Source: Agapanthus africanus | Taxonomy: Eukaryota > Streptophyta > Magnoliopsida > Asparagales > Amaryllidaceae | Assembly: GCA_030015575.1 (NCBI GenBank) | Contig: JASDDO010000016.1 | Location: 68,197,396-68,261,395, forward strand | Direction: 5' to 3' | DNA: 64,000 bases | In this document: positions 1 to 11,548 of the stretch, in pieces | Numbering within the stretch: the stretch's first letter is position 1 | How the letters are laid out: every line of letters begins with the position of its first letter | Made by a program: the position numbers and the translations under genes | Notes under the pieces: generated by a model | The model's database searches: none | What the model was told of the DNA's origin: nothing | Seen by the model: the letters and a program-made list of their open reading frames with translations, nothing else

Positions 1-2238
1 GTTATGCACCAATTTCAAATTGATATATCTGTACGTCTATTTTTATAGAGTGAGATATACCTTTTTGAAATTATGTCTATGACATTTACCTATATCAGTG
101 GATGGTTAGCTAAGGAGCATTGAACTGCGGTGTAATTCTTCTTAACCATAAGTACAGTTTTCAACCTACGACACACAGGGATTGAGTTATTAGACTCAGG
201 GGACTTATACAGAGTATTGTATATTGTCCAATGTCCATAAGGACAAAGGGGTTAGTCCTTGTACTATATTCTGTTTACTTATGACTTCTCTAGTTCTTAG
301 ACATGTGTTTCGTAGAAATACAGGGTCCAAGTTTTGAGAAGTTATAAGTATATGAGTAAAGTAGAGAACCAGGTGTTGCAAGTATCGGGATTCTTCAAGG
401 TGATCGAAGATGTAGATACTTGTGTATGGTGTTCAGTTGATAGTAATGATTAAGAGAACTCGCTTCTCTTTCAGGTTACTCATAATTGGAAGTATTCCTA
501 AGTTGAGTAACGTTGATCGGCCTCCTTCCATTTAGTTGACATGCACTGGAGACAGCTGCATGATTTGAATCTGGTTCAATTAAATCAGTGCCTCTGTTTC
601 TGTATTGGATATAGAACAGTTCATATCTTGACATTGTTAAGGTACGGGGAGTTGTCCAGTTTATGCTTAAAACCAGACTCTGGATAACTCAAGGCACGTT
701 TCTGCAATGGCTGTTTGTGGGTTGACCCGGGCTATGACGAGGGTTGATTTTCTACCATCTGGAAGATCAATAGTGATATTGTTCTTGACTCGCCACAGTT
801 TTAATAAAAATGGATTTTTTCAGAAAAACAGTAGTGGGAGTATGGTAGAACTGGAAGTGATTCCAGAACCGCAAACGATTACTGAAGATTTAATAAGAAC
901 CTAAAGATTCAATCTGGTTTGACATTCCATTGGCCACTCCGCAGATAAAGTGCGTAACCTCAGGCACCCGAGAGGTACTTCGGTATGCTCAAGGACGGTG
1001 GCAGGGAGGTTCTTGTTTACCCAGACTTGCCATTGCTGTTGTTCCAGACTGTGAGACCCGGCAGGAGGATGAGTATAGCTTCGTTCTAAACTGGCTTTAG
1101 AAGTGTATGTCTATATGACTCTGCCGGAGGGTTGTCGTGGTCAGTGGGAGCAGCGGAAGCATGGTGGACAAGTTGCTTATGTCTATTTATAGACTAAAGC
1201 AGATATAGCGGAGATAGATCATCTATTTCTGATGTGACAGTCATAGGTTTGACTTCATCAGAATAAGGGGATGGATCTGTTAAGAAGGTAGTAGGGTGTG
1301 ATGTCCTGGTATTTGATGACATACACAGAGTAGGAAGTGATATTCCTATACTACGATCGGTTATACTTTGGTTGTCACACAGTAGTTTCTCCACATAGGA
1401 ATTGGATCTTATATAGTACATTCTGGTTACTGGATCTATGGTTTTAGATCTAGATTTGGGTGGTTTCCCAATCTGGGTACTATGACAGCATTCTATGAGT
1501 ATTTAGAATGGACGACTCCTGGCACGGTAGTATACCTGCAGGTGATGGAGTCACCCTCTCTAAAGGTGTCTTACAGACTAAAGGGGAGAGGGATGTGCAT
1601 GATTGGCAGATCGCTTGCTTAGGCAATTGAGTCAATCATGAGATGTCAAGTACCACACCAGATGTTTTTGCAGTAGGTGCAATAAGTTGATATTAATCCA
1701 ATTCTGGAGAAACGATCGGAAGCAGTTTTAGAACATAAGTGGATGTTCTAAGGATATGATAACAGCATTCTCCCTCGGGAGACTGTTATCATTCCAGGCT
1801 TCCAAGGTGACCTGGATGGCAGAGTGGCTGTCAGAGTTATAGTTTTCCCTCTGACGAGGGGCAGTGTTTTGGACAGGTGGTCCAGGTGGATACTGAGGGA
1901 AGGCATGGCGCAGGATACTGATTAAGTTCAGTTGACGATATAGTCTAAGAAGTTTGGATTTGGAGTTCACTTATGAGCTAGGTCCCATCAGATATCCAGA
2001 CACATTCTAAGACAAGTATTGGTCATTTCGGGAGATGGCTTTCTCCGCGAACTTGAGATAAAGAGAGACATAGAAAGAAACATCAGAGCGGATCCACTCA
2101 CTGAGGCTATTCTTCTAACGCAATAGTTTCACAAACGAGCTTTGTGAGACTGACTAGTAGAGGAGTTGGGTGTTCGGTATGACACGGGTTGTGAGTATGC
2201 GACATCGTAATAATTAGCCTTGAGTGCAAGTGGGAGAT
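1..2238 (+). pseudogene. Copia A decayed pol, 3' half (integrase end, RT, RNase H)
   Basis: No long open frame survives, but the order of short matches to Copia B is clear: a stretch near 800-900 resembles the integrase C-terminal region of B (around 21410-21480), a stretch near 1200-1400 resembles the reverse transcriptase region around the YMDD motif of B (around 22190-22260), and the end near 2225-2238 carries the polypurine tract GTGCAAGTGGGAGAT directly before the LTR. Copia C (28464-30970) carries the same region on the other strand, with similar decay. It is a fossil with many breaks and makes no protein. Confidence 0.75.
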
Positions 2239-4296
2239 TGTTGGAGATAGTGCCCTCAGAGTCAATTATTGGATCACAGGCACGTGATTGCAATGATTGA
2301 GGGAGGACCTATCCCGGTAGGACAATCTTACTCAAGATGATAGTATGCTATCTGGTTTTTCTTTATCATCGTAGAATACTTTAGGTGACCTTACGAGTCG
2401 CTATTACACGTTGATAGAGCCCCTAAGATTCTTGCTTGACTACCAGCAGTATGAGGGCGATCATATACGTGGGAGCTGGGGTCTATAAGCACACCCTTAA
2501 AAGGTCCCTAGTCGTGGGAGTTTCGAGACAGGGCATCAATACTCCAAAGTAGACTAGTGTATACAGTCGAGACCCCGACGAGGGGCGGTGGCCGGTCTCA
2601 CAAGCCACTGGTGTCAGTTGGTTCACTTAAGATGTATACAGGTGCTCATTAGGTTATGAGTACACCGGATAGGACTCGCCGGGGACATGTATACAGGTTA
2701 GTTCATCAACATGAGATCGTCATTTGTCTTGTGTGAGTTCCTACTGTGCTTTGATTACTACCCTACCATGCTCAAAGGAGACGTGCAAACAAGTTTTAGT
2801 TGGGTACAGTCCCGAGCCACATGGAGGCAGTGAGCGGATCTGCAGGGGTTCGTCTCTTCCGGTATTGGGGGTGAGGTCACGCTGTGTCTAGGAGAGCCAG
2901 TACATGAAAATTCCTTGGCCAAGGCAGGAGATTTACTGGTAGGTATTCCAGTAGTATCTCAGGGTGTTCTGGGCTACACTCCGACACGACTTGTACCGTT
3001 TTTGGGGGTCTGACTTTTACCAACCCCCTAGGCCCGCCATGCGATGCTCATAGACGAACAGACCGGACTGAACGGATATTGTCACTGACAGGCTTAGTAG
3101 GGTGTCAGGATGAGTTCGCTCATCGACGTCCCTTTTGGTCAATAGCTGGTAGCCCGTCACGTATGGCTAATACCTCTGACGTGCTAGTGGTTAAATCCAC
3201 AGCCATTGTATTGACGAGTCTTTAGAGTCCACCACACACAGTTACTCAGGTTTCGGACGAAACACTGTAGAGGCCGTATGAAGATATGGCAGGGTACGAT
3301 CAGATACATGCGGTATTGCACGGATCGTGATCGGACGGATTTTACTAGCCGGCTTTGGTTTAAGCCGGATCATAGTATTAGACAGTGTAGTTTTGTCTCT
3401 TTGCATTTGTGTTCAGTGGAAATACAAATGCGGGTATGTATATACAGTCGCGGGGTTTTCCTGTAATTTATTACGGGATCAGTTTTATGAAGTTGCCAGT
3501 TTGCATTCCGTTCCGGTCAGTTTTCCTTTGTTCCTTCACGGCCGGACTTTCTGATGGAGAGGGTTATTTTCAAGTTTGCAAATATCTTATTGTGGAGGGG
3601 TTTCTTGCATTTGTGGCTTCATCATCATGAGATTCCATTTTGGTCTCTTCCTTTGCATTAAATGTGATGGTTTGTGATTAGATGAGATAAGAAATTGGTG
3701 TGACCATTTTCTTCATTTATTTGATTCTTTTTCTTCTCTTGGATGTGAGATTCTTTTTCTCTCTCCACCATTCATGAATGGCCGGCCACTAGAGAGGGGA
3801 GTGAGGATGAGGTTTCATTTTTGGTGTGAAAAATTAATTTCATTTCTTATGTAGTATCAAAGTTCATAGCTCCATTTTCAAACCTTTCTCCAAAGTTCTT
3901 CTCTCCTCCTTCACCAAGGCGACTTTAACCCCAAATGAGACAATGTTTTCTACACTTGCCTACAGCATTCCTTGGTCGCGTCGGCTAGCCAACTTCGTGC
4001 CCGAGTTGCCTCGGTCCAGAGGTGGGAGCCCGTAAAATTATATGGCTACGTGGTGCCCTTTTCGACGAGGAGGTGACGAATGGAGATTCTGCGGGAGATT
4101 GGAGTGGAGACGAAGACCGAAGGACACGGATCGCTTGGTATATCTCTTCACCCATCTTTTAGTTTGCTAGTAGCTAGGTTAATGGCCCGATCCGGGTTTT
4201 CTAGTGCGCGGTGGTGCTGGTTTACTAGTTTGCAAAGTTTTTCGTTTCCGCACTCCGGCGTCGGATCGACGGCCGGGGCGCCGCCGTGCACTTACA
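2239..4296 (+). repeat. Copia A LTR (about 2.06 kb)
   Basis: The LTR starts TGTTGGAGATAG right after the polypurine tract and ends ...CTTACA at 4296. The end was set by comparison with the Copia C LTR, whose last part (before ...CCTAACA) aligns with 3990-4290. A degenerate primer-binding site (TGGTACCCTATC, 8 of 12 matches to the Met-tRNA form) follows at 4299. The LTR carries the palindrome CCTTGGCCAAGG (2913-2924) and a TACTGG...CCAGTA hairpin (2934-2953) that recur in Copia B and C. Confidence 0.75.
2913..2953 (+). other. Copia LTR palindrome plus hairpin module
   Basis: A perfect 12-bp palindrome CCTTGGCCAAGG (2913-2924) is followed 9 bp later by a TACTGG...CCAGTA stem (2934-2939 with 2948-2953). 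In Copia B the palindrome is CCCTGGCCAGGG (16055-16066 and 23929-23940) and in Copia C it is also CCCTGGCCAGGG (27742-27753); the T-to-C change is matched by A-to-G in the other arm. The stem recurs at 23952-23971 (B), weakened at 16078-16097 (B), and intact at 27711-27729 (C). Function unknown. Confidence 0.6.
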
Positions 4297-6134
4297 CGTG
4301 GTACCCTATCTAGTCCCCCCAACTCAAAGTTAATTTCATGCTCTAACTCTCCGTGAAGGTTCGGGCGCGTTTCGTTATGATTCGGACTTCCGAATTGGCT
4401 TAAAACGATCGATTTTGGAACTTTAGCTAACAGGATTTTCAAGTTTTGGAAAATTGGTTAAGTTTGCTAATTACGTGTGGAATTCTAAATGTCGCAGTTA
4501 CTTTACAAGCTTTGTAATTTGTACATGTGTTTGGAAATGTCGACTAATTGCTATACGTCGATTAGTCGGGGTTGCACATATCTGTGATGATGTTATGTTG
4601 GTTTGTGTATATGAACTTGTTAGATCGTCGTGGATGAATAGCCGGGGATGTGAGATGAGGGTTTTAATTCTTTCATTCGATGTAAATTTGTAAAGTGATG
4701 TAATATTATTTTTTCGGTGCACTTCCGGGTTGAGGTTGTAGCTATCGTTGTATTATTTCATTTACTGTTTTTGCTCCTGGGATAGACCCAAGGTGGGGTG
4801 CACAAACTACCGGGTATTTTGATGTGTCGAGTGGCCTACCCACTTTGCTGAGAGAGATTGCTTCACTTTGGGTATTTAGCGGGTAGTTTGCCGCACCAAT
4901 AGGGGTCTAGTATAGGGTTTGGCTATTCATCACGACCGTGGAATCTGTCTTTCGTTACAGGCTCAAACGAAACGCGGAATTCCTAGTATATCCAATGTGT
5001 TCATCTGTGATATGGAATGCCTATTATTGCGTGAGACGAATGTATATATTTATATATGATATCTAGTAGGCGTTGCTTATGTTTTGCATCCGCGCTAGTC
5101 CAGCCCCCGCTCTGTCGTTAGTTAAGTAACCTAACGGGTGATGACGGGGCCCCGTGGCGAATGCGGATGGCATAAGCGTACGTCATATATTTGATTCTTT
5201 CTGTGATGATAGGTGTAAATAATGGGACTGCATTACATTAATGCAAAGAAAACAAACCAAAGTTGAATCATTTGAACAAATTTTAAAACCACTCGGTTTT
5301 TTCAGAACTGCATACTTTTAAAAATGAGGAGCATAAACCACTCCTTTTAAAAACTGTCGGGTTCCTTCGATTATATCAAGTTCACTACATTCACGGTTTC
5401 GCCAAAACCATTCATACCCCTCCATCATTTCAGTTGGATATTTAGTAGTATTCAAGCTAAGTATTTTTACCTTCGCCAAGGCATAGTGATTGGTAGCTGT
5501 TGAATATTCATCTGTAACATAGATAGATACGTTGGTTTGGGACAGTCGTACTACTATTTTGGCCTTCGTCAAGGGTATGTACGGGTGGGTTCAAATTAAC
5601 CTGGACAATGACGGGTAGAACTTGACATGTGACTTATGATATGTTGGCCTTCGTCAAGGTCATAAGAGCATGGGAAAAAAATCCACATCGAGGGTTTCTA
5701 AAGAAACTGAAACTTGGTAGTGTTGCATACCATATGGAAACTTAATCACACGATGATATTTGGATCCCGATCCTACTGTGAGTATATGCTACTTCTCGGG
5801 AGATTTTTTCACTTAACGATCAATACTATAAACCAAGTAGGTGTCTAGAACAGTGTTAGCGGGGCTACGCCTCCAGGGAAAAGAGGTTATTTAATTAAGG
5901 AACTTCACGAAAAGGTCGTAAAACCTCCCTCGAAGTACCGACACTAGCCTGGCTGAACGTTTAAACAAGTATTGTACGGTGAGATTAATCTTGACTAATT
6001 CTTCTTTTATGGTTTGAGGAATGATTCGAGGAACAGTGGGAGCCATCCTATTTAGATAAATTAAAAACCAATCTAAACTTGCAAGAGCATCATGCTAAAG
6101 GGTTTCTTCTCATTCTCCCAATTGCAGCGAGCAG
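4297..6134 (+). other. Copia A untranslated leader
   Basis: About 1.8 kb between LTR and gag with no convincing coding sequence. It aligns with the Copia B leader (roughly 17700-19337). Shared landmarks include a stretch around 4620-4660 (GGATGAATAGCCGGGGATGT, with one base different in B), the stretch around 5130-5180, and three copies of TTGGCCTTCGTCAAG-like sequence near 5466, 5559 and 5644. Such long leaders are known in several plant Copia lineages; the triplicate motif may belong to RNA folding or packaging (inference). Confidence 0.7.
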
Positions 6135-6750
6135 TTGACCAAATATATGTTACAACTAGCTAATAAATTGACTGGACCAGACTATATTGACTGGCAAGGG
6201 TTTGTCCAAATGTCCATTGCCTGTGACAAGCTGGACCACCTCATTACTACTCAAGCCCCCACCGTCCCAGGCCAGTTTCTACCGTCACGGATATTGATAT
6301 CCGTAAAACAAGGGAAAATGATAGTGTGAATGCCAAGTGCCTCGTGTTGGCCTCAGTAGACGGTGAGAACCAGAGGCAGCATGAGAAGATGGACTTAGCT
6401 TCCGTCTTCCTCCCTAACAAAGTTTTATATGCAGAGCAATCTCATATCGCAAGATATGAGACCTCGAAGGAATTGCTTCAAGCGAGGTTGGCTATCGGGT
6501 CATCTGTAGGGGACAACGTCCTTACAATGACTAGCTATATTGATGAGCTCACGGACCTGGAGACCACGTTGGAGAATCAGTCAGATGCGGACTTGATTCT
6601 ACAGTCCCTACCTTCTACTTACACCCTGAAGGAAACGAGGGAGACACCCGCTCTGCTTAATATGGAATCATCCTCTTCTGCATCCAAGGCGAAAGCAAAG
6701 GGTGAGAATAAGAAGACCTCCACAAAACCGACATGCGGTGTCAGTAAGGT
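6135..6750 (+). pseudogene. Copia A gag fragment
   Basis: Translated pieces match the gag start of Copia B (19338 onward): the KLTGPDYIDWQ segment, the SIACDKLDH segment, the LTMTSYIDELTDLETTLENQ segment and the lysine-rich KAKGENKKTSTKP stretch that in B lies before the zinc knuckle. Gag would form the particle and bind element RNA. The fossil stops at 6750, where the G1 LTR starts with TGTCACGACC; the last bases AAGGT (6746-6750) would be the target duplication, but the partner copy is not in the window. Broken. Confidence 0.8.
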
Positions 6751-8264
6751 TGTCACGACCCGAAAAGTATGGAACATGACCGACACTTAATTTACGAAAC
6801 ATCTCGAGGCATACGTAATCTATGTAAGCCAAAACCCAGAAATCCAAACCAAGTAAAGCAGTAGAGTGATGGAAAAACCAATTTAAAGCAAGCAGTTTAA
6901 CAACATCAGTCGAAGAATGCATTTTTAAAATCTCAAGTCTTTTCGAAAAATTTCGGCAGAGTTTCCTTTGTAAATACTGACCCTAAACGGGTACAAAACC
7001 CGATAAAGCATATAATGAATAAAGGCATCCCCAAGTGGGAGCTAGCTCTTCATCAACAGGCGGACACAACCACGCAAGCAATATAGTATACAACGCCGAA
7101 AGGCGAGAATCGAAACTCGAAATGAAAACCCATCATCATCAAGAAAACCAGAGGAAAACCATAATAATACAACGCGCGACTCTAAGGTTGAAGTAATATA
7201 CACTGGTCTTCTATCTCTATCAAATATACAAATCTAGTTGATGGAGTTTTTACTAGATACAACTGAATATAAATATAAATACAATGGTGGTCACGATGAA
7301 AATGAAACCACCTACCGAAGCAATCACCCGGAAGGAACAGTGTGCCAGAAAAGCCGCAACGAAACCTGTACGGCAAAACCTGCAAGGAACAGTGGCACAA
7401 CGGGGGTGAGTAGCCAACTCGTTAGTAGAAAATATCAAAGAGAAGAAATCGAATGTATGACGCTATCCTAGGTCATATCAAGTAATATCCTCAAATAAAT
7501 ATCCTGATCCATCTATACATAAGTGTAATACCATATGCTCGTGTCAGTGACTCACATAGCAACATATCAGATATATGATGTATGAATGCATTACGAATGA
7601 AAATAGAATACATCATGAAATCAACAGATAAATCAGTGTCAAGCATCAACACAAAACATAAATCTTAGTATCTCAATATCTCAGTGTCTCAATATCTCAA
7701 TACCTCGGGCTCCGTCAGTCCAGATCATATCATCAATCACAGGACCACGAACGGTATCCTCCGGATATCCGCCGCGCCAAACAATCACCGGTAAGCAGTC
7801 TGCCTCTGCCGGGCTCATCATTTACAACTCAAGCTTCTTGCTTCGGGGTACCATACCGGGTCCACTATGTACCCACAGACGGTTCATCCGATTCCTCGAA
7901 TCGGGTCTCGAAAACCATCTCAGAACCGAGAAAACAACATGTTGGACGACTCATACATCACGAGAAAACCGGAACTTGCATTTTAAAGAGAGAGAGAGAG
8001 AAATTTATATATATATATTTGCAGTTTTCCCCAAAATCCAGAAATCTCATGAAAATCCGAAATCCATGAATCAAGAGTAAGCAAACAGTGAATATCGGCA
8101 TAAAACCCCAAAATACTGCATGACCAATGAATATATGAATGCCTCTGATATCATGCAATAAATGCAATAGTTAAACTAGCATATGAAAGCTATAACATAT
8201 TGTAACTATCAACTAGCAAGCTATGTCAATGAATAGTATTCTCTAAAGTGTACGTGACATGGGA

Positions 8265-8330
8265 ATTACCGATGATGATGTGTGTGAGCCGGTAAGTAAG
8301 TGTACGCGGAACATACGCATCATCAGAAAT
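8265..8330 (-). other. G1 3' LTR hairpin, weakened copy
   Basis: Left arm ATTACCGATGATG (8265-8277), right arm CATCATCAGAAAT (8318-8330): 11 of 13 pairs remain. The partner LTR has all 13 (15296-15308 with 25150-25162). See the D, E and F hairpins for the same structure with different bases. Confidence 0.6.
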
Positions 8331-8629
8331 GGTGCTGGTGTCCTGTCAGCAGGGTTTCATAATAATTACAGATTACATATGTACCAGCATGCAATGCGAT
8401 GAAACATCATGAATATACAGAAAGTGATGTAGTAACAGCAACACTGAAAAATATAAATACCCAATATACGAGTCCTACAGTTTGGTATTTAAATTACTCA
8501 CAATTCTCCACTTTTGAAAACTAGTATGACTCGAGCCTAGTCAAAAGGATAAGGAAATCCACCTAAGTCTGAGTCGATCTATATATACCTAGTAGTCGGT
8601 GATCTCGCCTCAATAGTATCACGTACGAT

Positions 8630-8632
<3 letters not shown>

Positions 8633-8702
<70 letters not shown>
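8633..8702. repeat. AT microsatellite
   Basis: About 70 bp of alternating A and T inside the G1 3' LTR. The other LTR has a shorter tract at about 25471-25502, so the arrays changed length after insertion. Confidence 0.95.
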
Positions 8703-8707
<5 letters not shown>

Positions 8708-9290
8708 CCTCAAGTCAAGAGTGCGGATCTAACATCATAACTATATCTCGTACGGTAAATCTATCGTACGGCATCCCAAATCTGGGTACGGGTCAAATAT
8801 CATATTTATCTTATTACTCACCTTGTATCCTTATCATCATATGTCATGAACTGGGGTACAGATCTAAATCTAGTACAAACTGATACCATCAACAAATATA
8901 TGTGCGTGTGTCTGAAACACATCGCCTAAAGATCCGCTATACTATCATGTCGTATCTCCTAATACGAACCAAATCACACTACCGATCTCATGGCACCATG
9001 CCCAATCCTCATCGACTCATCTCCAAATACCATATACTATCCTCATCAACCAAATATAACTGTATGTATGTATACACACACACAAACACACACACACCCC
9101 AATGCATCCATATATATACATAAAAACATATACACCCAAACCATATCCCGTGTATGCACGTGTGTGTCTGTCAACCTTACTTTAGGGTTCACGACTAAGA
9201 ACCCAACTAAATCCTTTTCATCAAATCTCGCTAACACTATCCCATGATCTCCTAATGCTTTTCTTGCTAAGGTTCATATCTCGCAATAAC

Positions 9291-9292
<2 letters not shown>

Positions 9293-9355
<63 letters not shown>
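9293..9355. repeat. AT microsatellite with CA tail
   Basis: About 63 bp of alternating A and T followed by ACACACAC inside the G1 3' LTR. The matching place in the other LTR (about 26079-26096) has only a short, impure tract. A further CA-rich stretch lies at 9073-9098. Confidence 0.95.
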
Positions 9356-9362
<7 letters not shown>

Positions 9363-9840
9363 CACGTCACATCAAAATCTTATGAAATTGCGGGGGTTCT
9401 ATACGCCATCCATCCGACTTCACCCGTATATATAAATCTACTCACCTGCTCTTGCTTGCCGATGTCGATGTCGCCATCCTCTTCTTCATCGTCTTGACGT
9501 CTACGTAGGGGTAACTACATATATAACACAATCACAATGCGTATTAAAATCAAGTCGGAAAACCGAAACGGCACACGTTTCGCTCGTAGGTCAAAACCTA
9601 TAGCTTCGTATGCAAACACGACCAATAACCCCAGTCGTTGACGTTCAAACGCCACACAACGGAAACACAATATCAAATACCAAAACCAAATTCATAAAAA
9701 GTCGCAAAATGAAATCGAAAACTTACAAATATGCTTCAGATTTTACCCTATATGAAATTAGCCAATTTTGCATATGTAAAGGGTCTAGTTAACTGATAAA
9801 GGAGCCACAAAACAAACACAAGACACATTGGCCAAGACCT

Positions 9841-9857
9841 GGCCGCAATTTGCGGCC
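9841..9857. other. GGCCGCAATTTGCGGCC palindrome (G1)
   Basis: A 17-bp dyad with an odd centre. The same dyad, with the complementary centre base, is in the LTRs of D (33909-33925, 63654-63670) and E (38157-38173, 45889-45905). In each case a further GGCC-containing half site lies 15-30 bp downstream on the plus strand. Role unknown; a protein-binding site in the LTR is possible. Confidence 0.7.
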
Positions 9858-10917
9858 AGAAGGCATTAATTTGTGGCCAAGAATAGGGTGCGGGGGCTGG
9901 GGTCTTGGAATTATCATCTATGTTGCCTGCATTACTCACTGTACTTGCTAAATAATTTTCAGGTCACCCGGGTGTTAGCAGATCTCCAAAACTCATCAAA
10001 ATTCTAACAATTTCCCGATATTGAGGTTTCTAAGTTTGGGTTAAGGGGTTCTAGTCTTTGTTTTCGTCCATAAAACTATCACTAAAGGGGGTTTAAGGTC
10101 ACCACTACACTCAATTGCACCCTTGGAATCAATTCCAAACCCTAACCTCAACTTTAAATTTTCAAAGTTCGCAAAACACCACTTAATCACATCTAAACTT
10201 GTAATTGTGCTAAAGTGAAAGAAAAACTACACAAATGGTGAAGAGGTTACCTCATTTTGCACTAAAGAATCCCCTAGAGCATCAAAATCCGATTTTTCTT
10301 TGTCCAAAGTGTAGCTTGTGAGCTTGTGCATGTTTTTAATGAAGTGGGGATATACTTTCGGGGTGTTTTTGATGATGAAATGTGGGTTTTAAGAGGAGGG
10401 AGGAGAGGGTACTGCCATGGGGAAAGAAGAAGATGAAAAGATGAAGAAGATAATGAGGGAACAAACTGTTATGGTCCAAGGTTGACCCCTTACCTCTCTC
10501 TCTCACACCCATACCTTAATACTTTAATGTTTTCCTTTTCTTTTCTTTTCTAATTTCTTTTCTAATCTTCTCTTTTAAATTGAGAACCATGCATAATAAA
10601 AATAAAGAAAGCATGAAAGAAAAATATAACAAGTGTTAAAAATGACTTAGTGCATTTCATGTGCACAAAACCGGATTAATGCGAGATTATCAATATTTAA
10701 TCGCGATTAGCATTAAAATAGGGTATAATAAATCATAAAATTTCATAATTTTCTTAAATCCAATAAAACACCCTTATTTCAGTAATTTCCATAATTTTCC
10801 AAAATTTTCCCAATTTATCGGTATTTAATTATACCGCCTTATTAAAATATTCAATATATTATTATTTAATTATAAAAAAATCCCAAAAATAATATTTTAT
10901 TTTTCTGAAATGTTACA

Positions 10918-10946
10918 GTCTTCCCCCCTAAAGAAATTCGGTCCCC
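10918..10946 (-). other. G1 polypurine tract block
   Basis: On the minus strand: GGGGACCGAATTTCTTTAGG then GGGGAAGAC, directly before the 3' LTR. The same block precedes the 3' LTR of F (55546-55575), E (39333-39361) and D (34965-34994). The purine run primes plus-strand DNA synthesis in LTR elements. Confidence 0.85.
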
Positions 10947-11548
10947 AAATTTAAATTTAAACCCTTCAAATTTTAAAACATTTCAGTAAAAAGTCCAAGT
11001 CGTCGGGGCTCCGAAATCATCAATAGATAAAACGCATCATAGCGCAATGCTTGCGCATGAACAATGAGCAAATAACTCCAGATCAAAAATCTGTCAAGCG
11101 TCTCGCAATCTTCGGAGTCATGGTGGAGACACAAATGTCAAATCCAATACGAAAACCAATATGATCTACATCAAAACTATACATGTAAACATCTGAAGAA
11201 AATGCATGCCAAACTTTTCATGTTATTATGTAATGCGCGTATCGCGGCACAGTGGCGGACGTCTATTGTAAGAAAATAACTATATATATACTTATCCTTT
11301 GTTTAATATGTACATCCCGCCGTTTTTGAAAACAATTTAAAAGAGTTTCCTTGTTTTAAACGTTTCGTATCATCTCAGACACGTAGGTAAATACTGAAAC
11401 TTTAGCTCCCTTTTTGGAAACCCCTTCGATAACTATCAATGCATGCAAAATATATCCAGGTACTGTTCTCTGACTAGTCCTGCTCAGTACGGAAACAAAT
11501 AGTAAATATCATAAAACCGTACTGCTCTATAAGAAAATAATCCCAAAA

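Larger units (their letters stand above)
1..6750 (+). mobile_element. Copia A: old Ty1/Copia fossil, the lowest layer of the nest
   Basis: The stretch reads as a decayed end of a Copia pol region (1-2238), one LTR (2239-4296), a long leader (4297-6134) and the start of gag (6135-6750). It then stops abruptly where the Gypsy-type element G1 begins. The LTR resembles that of Copia C (26263-28463, opposite strand) and, more distantly, the LTRs of Copia B. The leader and gag match those of Copia B. The element is broken many times and looks the oldest in the window. One LTR lies between a 3' body on its left and a 5' body on its right, so this is either part of a tandem (LTR-body-LTR-body) or two fossils joined by recombination. 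Both ends are outside the view or hidden by later insertions. Confidence 0.8.
6751..10917 (-). repeat. G1 3' LTR (4167 bp, complete)
   Basis: On the plus strand it runs TGTCACGACCCG... to ...AAATGTTACA. It matches 13769-15333 and 25135-26262. Modules along it: a decayed dyad at 7408-7420, the CGGGCTCCGTC block at about 7705-7875, a weakened hairpin at 8265-8330, two AT microsatellites, the GGCCGCAATTTGCGGCC palindrome at 9841-9857 and a CT-rich tract near 10494. The site where Copia B entered the other LTR is still empty here (AAGTG at 8298-8302, followed directly by TACGCGG). Confidence 0.88.

Noticed and set aside
4427-4432. GCTAACA-like end as an alternative right edge of the Copia A LTR
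   Set aside because: No PBS-like sequence follows, and the alignment to the Copia C LTR ends near 4290, which supports 4296.
9255-9497. Open frame with a run of Ile-Tyr repeats
   Set aside because: It is the translation of the AT microsatellite at 9293-9355.
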